A stretch of DNA of 31,382 nucleotides from Flavobacteriaceae bacterium. Lineage in GTDB: Bacteria > Bacteroidota > Bacteroidia > Flavobacteriales > Flavobacteriaceae. This document shows positions 17,968 to 27,989 of the stretch, piece by piece. The notes beneath the pieces were generated by a model. The model had not been told where the DNA came from, did not search any database, and saw nothing but the letters and a program-made list of their open reading frames with translations. A program made the position numbers and the translations under genes. Location of the stretch: positions 1 to 31,382 of the forward strand of contig JAQWFV010000050.1 of assembly GCA_029238555.1 (NCBI GenBank). Direction: 5' to 3'. Positions within the stretch are counted from its first letter, which is position 1. Each line of letters starts with the position of its first letter.

Positions 17968-17971
17968 ATAT

Positions 17972-18403
17972 ATGAAAACGGAACAAAATTTTAAAAACCA
18001 TCCCATACTAATCAAAGGATTTCACGGTTTGTTATTTTTAAGCATACTCGCCCTTTTAGGCGGTGGTGTGAGTTACTTATTATTGGCAGAAGAAGGCCAC
18101 GCCTACCCTGCTACCTTATTTATTTTAACCTCTTGGATATTTGTTGTCATGATGTGGTACACCAGACAATTCCCCTTAAAAGCACAAGACAGGGCTATAA
18201 GAGCAGAAGAAAGCTTGAGACACTATGTACTCACCGGAAAATTGCTGCCTGCCGAACTTAGAATGGGCCAAATCATTGCGCTACGCTTTGCGCCAGATGA
18301 GGAATTTTTGCCGCTTATAGACCGAGCAATTAAGGAGGGGTTGAGCCAAAAAGAGATTAAAATGGCTATTAAAAACTGGAAACCAGATTATTACAGGGTC
18401 TAG
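17972..18403 (+). CDS. DUF6526-like two-helix membrane protein
   Basis: 143 residues. Two hydrophobic segments (about 14-36 and 46-63) are followed by a conserved-looking soluble tail: KAQDRAIRAEESLRHYVLTGK, then RMGQIIALRFAPDEEFLPL and a final helix. I associate this with the DUF6526 family from memory. No catalytic motif. It should sit in the inner membrane with the tail probably cytoplasmic. The 15-bp inverted repeat directly before its start may limit translation or separate it from pirin transcription. Confidence 0.65.
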   Translation: MKTEQNFKNHPILIKGFHGLLFLSILALLGGGVSYLLLAEEGHAYPATLFILTSWIFVVMMWYTRQFPLKAQDRAIRAEESLRHYVLTGKLLPAELRMGQIIALRFAPDEEFLPLIDRAIKEGLSQKEIKMAIKNWKPDYYRV

Positions 18404-18434
18404 TCAATAAAGCTGTTCAATTTCATTATAAGAA

Positions 18435-18457
18435 AAAACAATAGCTTTTATTGTTTT
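18435..18457. repeat. AT-rich inverted repeat upstream of katG
   Basis: AAAACAATA (18435-18443) and TATTGTTTT (18449-18457) form a 9-bp dyad with a 5-nt centre, about 55 bp before the katG start. It could be an operator for a peroxide regulator or a weak terminator of the upstream gene. No classical PerR or OxyR box is evident. Confidence 0.35.
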
Positions 18458-18492
18458 CATATCTAATTCTGATATAACTTGTTGTGGTCTAA

Positions 18493-20718
<2,226 letters not shown>

Positions 20719-20726
20719 GTAAGAAG

Positions 20727-21245
20727 GTGGTTTGCAAACTGGTTATAAAACCACCCAAGGATTGTAAGGCCTTGTTTTTGGACAGACAAAAACAAGGCCA
20801 TTTACAGTCTTATTTATCTGAACAATTATCTTATACCCCATTTGTATTTAATGCAGTCATTGGGGTTTTTATTTTCACCAAGAAAAACCAATCTACAGAG
20901 ACCTTAGCCCTTTGGGTGACCCATTTTTTAGAACGTGAGAAACTCCAAGCGGAGCGACTCATAGACACTTCAGCAGATCCTCGTTTTTTTAAAAGGCTCA
21001 CAATGGGGGTATTGGGAAACGAAAAGGCATCGGCCTTGGCCTGGAAAAGGTATATTAACAGCTTTATATTCCAAGTAAACCCCTACCAACAAAAAGGATC
21101 AGAAGGCATAAAAGTGTTTCAAAGAATTCAAAAAATCGTCTCCAAAGAAGGCAGTCCCTCTCAAAAAAAATACTTTAAACAAAGACTCAAACTCCTGAGA
21201 AATAGGGTGTCTCTAAGTGCTATTGAATCTTTGTGGAAGGGTTAA
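20727..21245 (+). CDS. unrecognised 172-residue protein in the katG operon
   Basis: The frame starts with GTG at 20727, preceded by AAGAAG that can serve as ribosome-binding site; no ATG lies near the beginning, the first internal Met being residue 93. The protein is basic and mostly helical, rich in Lys, Gln and Phe (LDRQKQGHLQSYL, EREKLQAERL, KKYFKQRLKLLRNR). There is no signal peptide, no membrane segment long enough to be sure of, and no family I recognise. Its 8-bp distance to katG suggests a shared message and perhaps a role in peroxide response. It converges with the M20 gene (8 bp between stops). The whole frame is open, but the start is uncertain. Confidence 0.6.
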   Translation: MVCKLVIKPPKDCKALFLDRQKQGHLQSYLSEQLSYTPFVFNAVIGVFIFTKKNQSTETLALWVTHFLEREKLQAERLIDTSADPRFFKRLTMGVLGNEKASALAWKRYINSFIFQVNPYQQKGSEGIKVFQRIQKIVSKEGSPSQKKYFKQRLKLLRNRVSLSAIESLWKG

Positions 21246-21253
21246 TAGTGAAA

Positions 21254-22846
21254 CTATTCTTTTTTTAAAGTAGGATAACTCACCCCCAGTTGTTCTAAAT
21301 AAGTGTCATACTTTTTTTCATTGTAGTAAAAAGGCTTCAGAGCAGGCTTATATTGCTCCATTATATTTTTATTTAAATAGGTCGGTGGTGCGTCCTGCTT
21401 AGTAATCATAGGAGTGTACTTGGTTTCTTTGGTCTGAACCTCATTAAAATAGGTCCAAGCCTCTTGAACCAATTCAGGTTTCAAGAGTAAGTCCAAAACA
21501 GTTGCAGCAACTACCTTAGCTCCAGCAGTAACTCCTTTATGAGCGATGGGCGTAGCCATGGCAATTGCGTTACTCCAATGGTGGCCTTGAAGGCCAGGAA
21601 TATTGGACGGAAAACGGAGCGTAACTGTGGGTACTGTCCAAGAAACGTCTCCAATGTCGTCACTTCCCCCACTTACTGGCTGTTCTACAGGAGGCTGAAT
21701 ACCTTTTAAAGTGGTCGCTAAGCCATCTGTAGTTTTAGAGGACACTTCTTTTTGTACCGCTATAGCAAGCGTCTGATCTGCTTCTGACCAAGTGGGTAAA
21801 CCTACACTTTGAATATTGGCATCCATTGTTTCGGCAATAACCTTATTAAAATGTCTGGGCCAAGCAGTTCCTAAAATCTCACTATTTACCGCTGTTCCTG
21901 TCATGAGTGAGGCGCCTTTAGCAATATCGTTTGCTGTGGCATACATTTCCATGATTCCTTGGTAAGTAACGTCTCTAAAATAATACCAAATTGTCGCTTT
22001 AGAAGGGACAACATTAGGTTGGTCACCTCCATCTGTAAAAATAGAGTGAGACCTTTTTAAAGGATCTAAGTGCTCTCTTTTATAGTTCCACCCAATATTC
22101 ATGAGTTCTGCAGCATCTAACGCACTTTTACCTCTCCACGGAGCGCCTGCTGCATGAGCAGCCTCTCCATCAAAAGTGTATGCCACTGAAATTAAACCAG
22201 TCCCAGAAGATTGGCCCCAAGAGACACCCATATTACTACTCACATGGGTGAAAATACATACATCAATATTGTCGAATAAACCATCTCTAGTGTACCATGC
22301 TTTGGCAGCTACTAATTCCTCTGCAATTCCAGGCCACAAGACTAGTGTACCTCCAATTTTTTCTTTTTTCATAATTTTTTGAACTGAAAAAGCAGCAGTA
22401 ATATTTAAAGGAATTCCTGCATTATGCCCCTCTCCGTGACCAGGTGCGCCCTCAACAATTGGCTTGTGATAAGCCACTCCAGGGTACTGAGAGGCCTTTG
22501 GAATGCAATCCACATCGCTACCTAAAGCAATTACTGGACCTGGGCCATTTGACCATCTAGCAAACCAGGCAGTTGGTATACCTGAGACCCCGTACTCTAT
22601 TGTAAACCCCTCTTTTTTTAAAAGATCTGTTAGGTACTTTGAAGAGGCTTCTTCTTGGAATCCCAATTCTGAAAAGCTAAATATTTTGTCTACCATTACC
22701 TGACTCAGTTTCTCATTGTCTTGCACCCACTGTATAGCCAATGTTTTAAGTGCCTCATTTTTTTCAGGAGTGATATTCTCTTGACCCAATAGGGAAAAAG
22801 AAGCTAGTAGCGATAAGCTGACAAAAAAAGCAGTGATTGGTTTCAT
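21254..22846 (-). CDS. M20-family amidohydrolase (AbgB-like), exported
   Basis: 530 residues from the ATG at 22846; another ATG at 22867 adds seven residues in front of an evident signal peptide (KPITAFFVSLSLLASFSLLG before QEN), so the downstream start is preferred. The M20 fold is clear: ALGSDVDCIPKA, APGHGEGHNAG, the Glu-Glu pair in GIAEELVAAKAW, a THVSSN site, a dimerisation segment with AHAAGAPWRGKSALDAAEL, and late GLQGHHWSNAIAMA. The closest description is the p-aminobenzoyl-glutamate hydrolase subunit B / amidohydrolase group, which uses two metal ions to hydrolyse N-acyl amino acids. Export suggests a periplasmic substrate. Transcribed alone. Confidence 0.88.
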   Translation of the reverse strand: MKPITAFFVSLSLLASFSLLGQENITPEKNEALKTLAIQWVQDNEKLSQVMVDKIFSFSELGFQEEASSKYLTDLLKKEGFTIEYGVSGIPTAWFARWSNGPGPVIALGSDVDCIPKASQYPGVAYHKPIVEGAPGHGEGHNAGIPLNITAAFSVQKIMKKEKIGGTLVLWPGIAEELVAAKAWYTRDGLFDNIDVCIFTHVSSNMGVSWGQSSGTGLISVAYTFDGEAAHAAGAPWRGKSALDAAELMNIGWNYKREHLDPLKRSHSIFTDGGDQPNVVPSKATIWYYFRDVTYQGIMEMYATANDIAKGASLMTGTAVNSEILGTAWPRHFNKVIAETMDANIQSVGLPTWSEADQTLAIAVQKEVSSKTTDGLATTLKGIQPPVEQPVSGGSDDIGDVSWTVPTVTLRFPSNIPGLQGHHWSNAIAMATPIAHKGVTAGAKVVAATVLDLLLKPELVQEAWTYFNEVQTKETKYTPMITKQDAPPTYLNKNIMEQYKPALKPFYYNEKKYDTYLEQLGVSYPTLKKE

Positions 22847-22945
22847 ATCAAAAAAATTAGGTTTCATTAAATATAAAAAAAACCTAAAGTTATTGCGGTC
22901 TTAGTTGTGATAAAATATTGATAAATTGCAGATAAAATTATTGTC

Positions 22946-23740
22946 ATGAGCGCATTTTTCAAAAACAAAACCATTTGGATCACCGGAGCCTCTTCTGGAA
23001 TAGGCTTGGCATTGGCCAAAGAAATCTCTTCTCAAGACTGTACCTTAATTCTTTCTGCAAGAAGAGAAAAAACCTTGGAAGAAGCTGAGGAACTGTGTCA
23101 TAAAAACGCCCGTATTCACCTGCAAATACTGGATCTTGAAGACACGGAAAGCCATAAAAAAAAGGTGGCAGAGGTGCTTGAAAAAGTGGGGGCTGTTGAC
23201 CTTCTCATTCACAATGGAGGAATTAGCCAGCGTTCACTTGTCAAAGACACTGACTTCTCAGTATACAAAAAACTCATAGACACAAACTACTTAGGCACGG
23301 TCAGTCTTACTAAAGCAATCTTACCTTTCATGTTAAAAAATGGACGCGGACACTTTGGGGTAGTCACCAGTCTTACCGGTATAATTCCCTCGCCATATAG
23401 GTCTGGCTATGCTGCCTCTAAACACGCATTGCACGGTTTTTTTGATTCCCTAAGGGCTGAATTAGAAGACAGTGGTATTTCTGTTAGCTTGTTAGCGCCA
23501 GGTTTTGTTAAAACACAGGTCTCCGTAAATGCCTTGGGTCCCAACGGAGAGGCTATAGGTATTATGGATCAGGCACAAGCCAATGGGATTAGCGCGGAAC
23601 AATGCGCCAAAAAAATAATCAACGCATTAAAGCATGGCAAAAGAGAAGTCTATATAGGCCGTGAAAGTTATGCGGCTTATGTGAAAAGGTACTTCCCAGG
23701 CTTGTTTGCCAAGCTCATTAAAAGGGCCAAGGTACGTTAG
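22946..23740 (+). CDS. SDR-family oxidoreductase
   Basis: 264 residues, a classical short-chain dehydrogenase. The Rossmann glycine motif TGASSGIG is at residues 13-20, NGG at the NAG-type position, Ser142 in TSLTGIIPSP, and the catalytic Tyr155/Lys159 in YAASK. The SARR after beta-2 suggests NADP(H) preference. The C-terminal basic helix resembles DHRS7-like members. The substrate is unknown (a hydroxyl/ketone on a lipid, sugar or steroid-like molecule). Its stop overlaps by three bases the stop of the convergent PhnA-domain gene. Confidence 0.93.
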   Translation: MSAFFKNKTIWITGASSGIGLALAKEISSQDCTLILSARREKTLEEAEELCHKNARIHLQILDLEDTESHKKKVAEVLEKVGAVDLLIHNGGISQRSLVKDTDFSVYKKLIDTNYLGTVSLTKAILPFMLKNGRGHFGVVTSLTGIIPSPYRSGYAASKHALHGFFDSLRAELEDSGISVSLLAPGFVKTQVSVNALGPNGEAIGIMDQAQANGISAEQCAKKIINALKHGKREVYIGRESYAAYVKRYFPGLFAKLIKRAKVR

Positions 23741-24312
23741 AGTTTCTTGACGTATTCTGTAATAAGTACAATGGTTTGTCCGCCCACTTTGCCTTCAATA
23801 TATTGGGCATTTTCTCTATCCAAAGAGATGCGCCTTACCGCAGTCCCTTGTTTGGCAACCATACTGCTGCCTTTTACTTTTAAGTCCTTAATAAGCACCA
23901 CTGAATCTCCAGCTTCTAAAACAACACCATTTACATCTCTGTGAATGACCGCATCTGGTTTTTCTTCCCCATCTCCAGCAGCGGCTGCCCAGCTTAAAAG
24001 CGCTTCATCTAGGTACATTTGCTCCAATAAACTTGCAGACCATCCAAAAGACTTTAAGCGGTGTAACATGCGCCAAGCAAATACTTGCATGGCAGGCACT
24101 TCACTCCACATACTGTCATTTAAACAGCGCCAATGGTTTTGATCTCTCTCTTCTGCGTCTGCTTCTGAAATACATTTTTCACAAAGTAGTAGTTGGGCCT
24201 CTAGGCCACTCGTGGCAGATGCTGGCAGTTCATACACCACTAATTTTTCTGTAGCATTACAACATTCGCACTCCTCATTGGCTCTTTTCAAAAGAGATTT
24301 ATCTATGCTCAT
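23737..24312 (-). CDS. PhnA/YjdM-domain protein with N-terminal zinc ribbon
   Basis: 191 residues. Residues 1-50 hold a zinc-ribbon with Cys pairs ECECCNA and LLCEKC. Residues about 120-191 form the compact PhnA (YjdM) domain with DVNGVVLEAGDSVVLIKDLKVKGSS and EGKVGGQTIVLITEYVKK. Despite the historical link to the phosphonate (phn) operon, no phosphonate gene is nearby and the family's role is uncertain. The middle (about 60-115) is Trp-rich and joins the two domains. It lies 70 bp downstream of acr3 on the same strand, so read-through from the ars operon is possible but not shown. Confidence 0.88.
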   Translation of the reverse strand: MSIDKSLLKRANEECECCNATEKLVVYELPASATSGLEAQLLLCEKCISEADAEERDQNHWRCLNDSMWSEVPAMQVFAWRMLHRLKSFGWSASLLEQMYLDEALLSWAAAAGDGEEKPDAVIHRDVNGVVLEAGDSVVLIKDLKVKGSSMVAKQGTAVRRISLDRENAQYIEGKVGGQTIVLITEYVKKL

Positions 24313-24382
24313 CAGGTAAGTTTAAAGAGCTAAAATACATATATCTAAGCCTTTTAAGGGTGAAAAGAAACGTAGAATGGTT

Positions 24383-25414
24383 CTATTTAAAGAATCTGGC
24401 CTTAAGCCAAAAAGAAACCCTGACCAGAAGTATGAGTGCAGGCACTTCTACCAAAGGGCCAATAACACCCGCAAATGCTTGGCCTGAATTTAATCCAAAA
24501 ACCCCTATAGCAACGGCTATAGCCAACTCAAAATTGTTCCCGGCTGCGGTGAAGGCCACCGCTGCAGTTTTGTCATAGGTTCCTCCTGCTGCTTTGGTCA
24601 CAAAAAAGCCAATCACAAACATGAGGCTAAAATAAATGAGTAACGGAAATGCTATTACTAGAACATCTAAAGGAATAGTCACAATGAGCGCCCCTTTTAA
24701 TGAAAACATGACCACAATGGTGAACAATAGCGCAATAAGTGTCCCTGGAGAGATGCTAGGAATGAATTTTTTCTCATACCAGTCCAGACCCTTTAGAGGT
24801 ACTAAAATTTTTCTACTCAAAAAGCCCATCAAAAAAGGAAACCCTAAATAAATCAGTACAGATTCTGCAATAACACCTATGGATATGTCTACTATAGCCC
24901 CTTCAAATCCAAAGTATGGCGGCAAAACGGTAATAAACAACCAAGCATAAAAAGAATAGGCAAATACCTGAAAAACACTGTTCAAAGCCACCAGTCCTGC
25001 ACCGTATTCAGCACTTCCTTCTGCCAAGTCATTCCAAACGAGTACCATTGCAATACACCTGGCCAAGCCAATTAAGATGAGGCCCACCATATATTCTGGA
25101 TACTCTTGGAGGAATGTTAATGCCAATACAAACATCAAAATAGGACCTACCACCCAATTTAATAAAAGGGATACCCCTAAGATTTTTACGTTTTGAAATA
25201 CTTTAGGCAAGAGGGCATAATTGACTTTGGCGAGTGGCGGGTACATCATTACAATGAGTCCAATCGCTATGGGAATATTAGTTGTTCCTACACTTAAATC
25301 ATTAATAAAAATAGGGAAATAGGGAAATAAATACCCAATCCCCACACCCATACCCATGGCTAAAAAAATCCAAAAACTTAGGTATTGGTCTAAAAAGGAT
25401 AATTGCTTTTTCAT
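24383..25414 (-). CDS. acr3: Acr3-family arsenite efflux transporter
   Basis: 343 residues with ten hydrophobic segments, the normal size for Acr3. Family-typical features are [14 protein letters not shown] in the first third, [16 protein letters not shown] with the conserved membrane Cys120, a [18 protein letters not shown] stretch, and an [21 protein letters not shown] segment containing the conserved Glu near the end. It exports arsenite across the inner membrane using the proton gradient. It begins 3 nt after the arsC stop, as last gene of the ars operon. The unrelated ArsB family also exports arsenite; the motifs here favour Acr3. Confidence 0.94.
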   Translation of the reverse strand: MKKQLSFLDQYLSFWIFLAMGMGVGIGYLFPYFPIFINDLSVGTTNIPIAIGLIVMMYPPLAKVNYALLPKVFQNVKILGVSLLLNWVVGPILMFVLALTFLQEYPEYMVGLILIGLARCIAMVLVWNDLAEGSAEYGAGLVALNSVFQVFAYSFYAWLFITVLPPYFGFEGAIVDISIGVIAESVLIYLGFPFLMGFLSRKILVPLKGLDWYEKKFIPSISPGTLIALLFTIVVMFSLKGALIVTIPLDVLVIAFPLLIYFSLMFVIGFFVTKAAGGTYDKTAAVAFTAAGNNFELAIAVAIGVFGLNSGQAFAGVIGPLVEVPALILLVRVSFWLKARFFK

Positions 25415-25417
25415 GGC

Positions 25418-26026
25418 TTAGGAAATTCGAGAAAATACATATTTAAGTTCTGTGGCTATCTGAATACTGCGCTCCCTGTAAACCCTTTCTTGCTGTGGAC
25501 TGCCATCGGAGATTTTTGGGTCTTTAAAGGTCAGTCCAATTCGCTTTTCTGCCCCAGCAATAAAAGGACAGCCTTGGTCTGCTGCGTCGCAAGTCATAAT
25601 GGCCGCAAAGTCTTTGGAAGGGTTTAAAGGATGATCTATTTTTTTTGAAAAACCTATGAGCGGTAGTGACCTTTCCGAATAGTGAATAGCATAGATGGGG
25701 TTTTCGCCCTCAGCGATAGGGTAAATGTCAAAACCTTGTGCTGCTAAGGTTTTAATTATCATAGGATATAAAGCGGTTGCTTCAGTACCCCCAGAATAAC
25801 ACAACACATGAGGCACTTTATGATAGGCCGCCATAGCCTGGGCCCAAATTTGCGAAAAATGACTTCGCCTAGAGTTGTGGGTGCAAATAAAATGAAGTTT
25901 TACTAGTGCTTGTGCCGTTTTCTTTTCTTGAATAAAAACGACCAATAGGTCTAAGATGTTTTTTCGCTCTTCAGAGAGCGTATTCAAGTCTAAGGCCTCA
26001 ATAGTTTTGTATAATAGGGTGTTCAT
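25418..26026 (-). CDS. arsC: thioredoxin-type arsenate reductase with N-terminal extension
   Basis: 202 residues from the ATG at 26026, 11 bp after the upstream stop; an earlier in-frame start (26065) would overlap the DUF6428 gene. The low-molecular-weight phosphatase loop is CTHNSRR (Cys48 to Arg54, CX5R). The resolving pair Cys146/Cys153 in TCDAADQGCPF has the seven-residue spacing and sequence context of the S. aureus-type, thioredoxin-coupled ArsC (Cys82/Cys89). It reduces arsenate to arsenite for Acr3 to expel. Unlike the canonical enzyme of about 130 residues, with Cys near residue 10, it carries about 38 extra N-terminal residues (two predicted helices) plus a longer tail. Otherwise all catalytic residues are present. 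Confidence 0.9.
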   Translation of the reverse strand: MNTLLYKTIEALDLNTLSEERKNILDLLVVFIQEKKTAQALVKLHFICTHNSRRSHFSQIWAQAMAAYHKVPHVLCYSGGTEATALYPMIIKTLAAQGFDIYPIAEGENPIYAIHYSERSLPLIGFSKKIDHPLNPSKDFAAIMTCDAADQGCPFIAGAEKRIGLTFKDPKISDGSPQQERVYRERSIQIATELKYVFSRIS

Positions 26027-26037
26027 GCTATTTATAA

Positions 26038-26502
26038 TTAACAACATCCACTCCCTGGTGTACATGCGTTCTTGTTCATCTCTGAAAGGCTTAGTTTTGG
26101 TTTGTCTGTAGGAATGCCACAGTTGTCTTTAGCCAAACAATCGGTGGCCTTAGCGGTGAGCAAAAAATGACTTCCATGAGTGGCTATCCCATAGGTTTCT
26201 ATGGTTTGTCCCTGAAATTCAACTTCAATAGGAAGGTCTCCAATAGCCAAGGCTTTTTGCGCCATCTCTAAAATGGAAATTAGTTTTTCAGGATGAAGTC
26301 TGTGGTCGTAATCTTCGGCAGACCAAAGTTGAAAATTAACCACTGAATTAGAACGCATGGTTCCACCACAGTCTACAAAGTCTCTAGTCACTTTCCCTAC
26401 TTCAGTGACATGAAAATAAGGAGGCACAAAGGTGCCATTGGGCAATTGAAACCCAATTGTTTCCATTTTTTTTAATTCGTTTATAAATGCTAATAGTGTC
26501 AT
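26038..26502 (-). CDS. DUF6428-like protein of the ars operon
   Basis: 154 residues, no signal peptide. The N-terminal part has LPNGTFVPPYFHVTEVGKVTRDFVDCGGTMR, including a His and a Cys that look conserved, then VVNFQLWSAEDYDHRLHPEKL. The C-terminus is Cys-rich: KDNCGIPTD and the ending ACTPGSGCC. I link it to DUF6428, which I recall as accompanying arsR/arsC in Bacteroidota. The vicinal Cys tail could bind arsenite and pass it on, but nothing proves this. It lies 15 bp after arsR and 11 bp before arsC. Confidence 0.72.
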   Translation of the reverse strand: MTLLAFINELKKMETIGFQLPNGTFVPPYFHVTEVGKVTRDFVDCGGTMRSNSVVNFQLWSAEDYDHRLHPEKLISILEMAQKALAIGDLPIEVEFQGQTIETYGIATHGSHFLLTAKATDCLAKDNCGIPTDKPKLSLSEMNKNACTPGSGCC

Positions 26503-26517
26503 GGTATATGTATTAAA

Positions 26518-26850
26518 TTAACAACAATCATTGGAGGTAGGCATTCCTGCAGCAAATAGACCGGCAAAAGTCTGGTTTGCCTGCTGCCAAGCCTCTGTGT
26601 CTATACAGTAACAAACACTGGTGCCTGAAATATTTCCCTTGATAAGACCGGTTTGCTTTAAGACGCTTAAGTGTTGAGAAATAGTGGGTTGGGCCAAACC
26701 AATCTCCAACACCAAGTCCCCACAAATACAGCTGTCCTGTTTAATTAAATGCTTTAAAATAGCAATTCTAGCAGGATGTGCTAAGGCTTTTGCTATTGCG
26801 GCAAGGGTATTGTCTTGATCCGTAAAAATAGCTGTTTTAGTGATTCCCAT
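26518..26850 (-). CDS. arsR: ArsR/SmtB-family arsenite-responsive repressor
   Basis: 110 residues with a winged helix: KALAHPARIAILKHL, then the DNA-recognition helix in LAQPTISQHLSVLKQTGLI. The metalloid site in the alpha-3 region is DSCICGDLV (Cys41, Cys43), close to the ELCVCDL of classical ArsR. More Cys pairs occur at 80/82 (VCYCID) and the extreme C-terminus (NDCC, 109/110). It should repress the ars operon until arsenite (or antimonite) binds the cysteines. It is the first gene of the operon; a palindrome overlaps the predicted promoter just upstream. Confidence 0.95.
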   Translation of the reverse strand: MGITKTAIFTDQDNTLAAIAKALAHPARIAILKHLIKQDSCICGDLVLEIGLAQPTISQHLSVLKQTGLIKGNISGTSVCYCIDTEAWQQANQTFAGLFAAGMPTSNDCC

Positions 26851-26864
26851 TTTTATATATTAAT

Positions 26865-26899
26865 ATATTGCAATATTACGATAAAAGATTAAAACACAA
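26865..26899 (-). promoter_or_regulatory. ars promoter with overlapping ArsR operator-like palindrome
   Basis: On the minus strand TTG (26899-26897), 18 nt, then TAATATTG (26878-26871) nearly matches the Bacteroidota promoter. A perfect 12-bp palindrome ATATTGCAATAT (26865-26876) overlaps the -7 element, 15 bp before the arsR start. This placement fits repression by ArsR. Confidence 0.5.
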
Positions 26900-26957
26900 G
26901 AGGCTTCACCTTAGCTTATTATTAATTTATTACATTTAATGGACCAATACCTTTTAA

Positions 26958-27851
26958 ATGAACAGAAATACATTTTTAAAGCAAAGCAGTGCATTAGCGG
27001 CACTCGCTTTAATACCGAGCAGTTGTGTGGTGTCATTTTCTAATACTTCTTTTCCTTTAGGACTCCAACTATACACGGTAAGAGATTTTATGGCCAAAGA
27101 TCCCGTAGGCACCCTTAAAAAATTAAAAGCCATGGGATATTCGGATTTTGAGAGTTATGGCTTTGACACGGTGAACAAAACCTACTATGGGTATAGTGCC
27201 AACGAATTCAAGACTATTTTAGAAGACCTTGAATTGAGTACTTATACAGGTCATTATGGACTTCCTGGACTTATGGAGGCTTCAGAAACAGACTTAAAAA
27301 ACTATGTAGACGCTTGTATTGAAGGGGCTAAAGCACTGGGAGATCACTATATTACTTGGCCAAAGCTAGGAGACGCATACCACACTTTAGAAGGCTACAC
27401 CCTGTTGGTGCAAAAATTAAATGCAATTGGCGCTCAGGTGTCGGCCGCAGGCCTAAAATTGGCCTACCACAATTTTGGCTATGACTTTAATACCTATGGT
27501 GACAAAACAGGTATGGATTGGGTACTAGAAGAAACTGATCCAGATTTGGTTAAAATAGAAGTAGATTTTTATTGGGTCATGCATGCAGGCGTCATTTCCC
27601 CTAAAGCACTTATAGAAAAAGCTCCAGGAAGGTTTCCATTGTGGCATATTAAAGATATGGATAAAGTGACCAGAGACTATACGGAGCTTGGTAATGGGTC
27701 TATAGATTATACCAAAGTCCTTCCCAATGCCAAAACCGCTGGATTAGAGCGTTACTATATAGAACAGGGTGGGAATTTTGCGGTGAACTCCATGGAAAGT
27801 GTGGCAGAGAGTGCAAGCTATTTCAAAAAACATATCCAGGGGTTCATTTAA
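26958..27851 (+). CDS. sugar phosphate isomerase/epimerase-like TIM-barrel protein, exported
   Basis: 297 residues. The N-terminus, RNTFLKQSSALAALALIPSSC, resembles the Tat-like or lipoprotein-like leaders of flavobacterial sugar-metabolism proteins. The body is the xylose-isomerase-like (AP endonuclease 2) TIM barrel: GLQLYTVRDFM at the start, DFESYGFD, LAYHNFGYDF, VKIEVDFYWVMHAG, LWHIKDMD and ERYYIEQGG carry the acidic and His residues that usually bind the divalent metal. Substrate unknown. It is divergent from the ars operon, and ppc follows on the same strand about 140 bp later. Confidence 0.85.
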   Translation: MNRNTFLKQSSALAALALIPSSCVVSFSNTSFPLGLQLYTVRDFMAKDPVGTLKKLKAMGYSDFESYGFDTVNKTYYGYSANEFKTILEDLELSTYTGHYGLPGLMEASETDLKNYVDACIEGAKALGDHYITWPKLGDAYHTLEGYTLLVQKLNAIGAQVSAAGLKLAYHNFGYDFNTYGDKTGMDWVLEETDPDLVKIEVDFYWVMHAGVISPKALIEKAPGRFPLWHIKDMDKVTRDYTELGNGSIDYTKVLPNAKTAGLERYYIEQGGNFAVNSMESVAESASYFKKHIQGFI

Positions 27852-27900
27852 TTGCGAAATTACCCATAAATAACACCCTTAATTTTCATTTTGTTAAATA

Positions 27901-27969
27901 GCGACGCAAACCAGTCGCAATGTCCTTATAATGCCGATATTTATGAGGTGTTATAATGATAACAATCGG
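27901..27969 (+). promoter_or_regulatory. structured leader with dyads upstream of ppc
   Basis: Between the isomerase stop (27851) and the ppc ATG (27990) lie several inverted repeats: GCGAC/GTCGC (27901-27905, 27914-27918), a dyad TGTTAT-AATG-ATAACA (27949-27964), and CCGAT/ATCGG (27934-27938, 27965-27969) around it. ATTGCGA (27851-27857) can also pair with TCGCAAT (27915-27921). It may be an operator or a leader; no known riboswitch is recognised. Confidence 0.3.
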
Positions 27970-27989
27970 TATAATTTAAATTGACCCTC

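Noticed and set aside
23737..24312. Phosphonate-utilisation role for the PhnA-domain protein
   Set aside because: No phn C-P lyase or phosphonate transporter gene is in the window; the name is historical.
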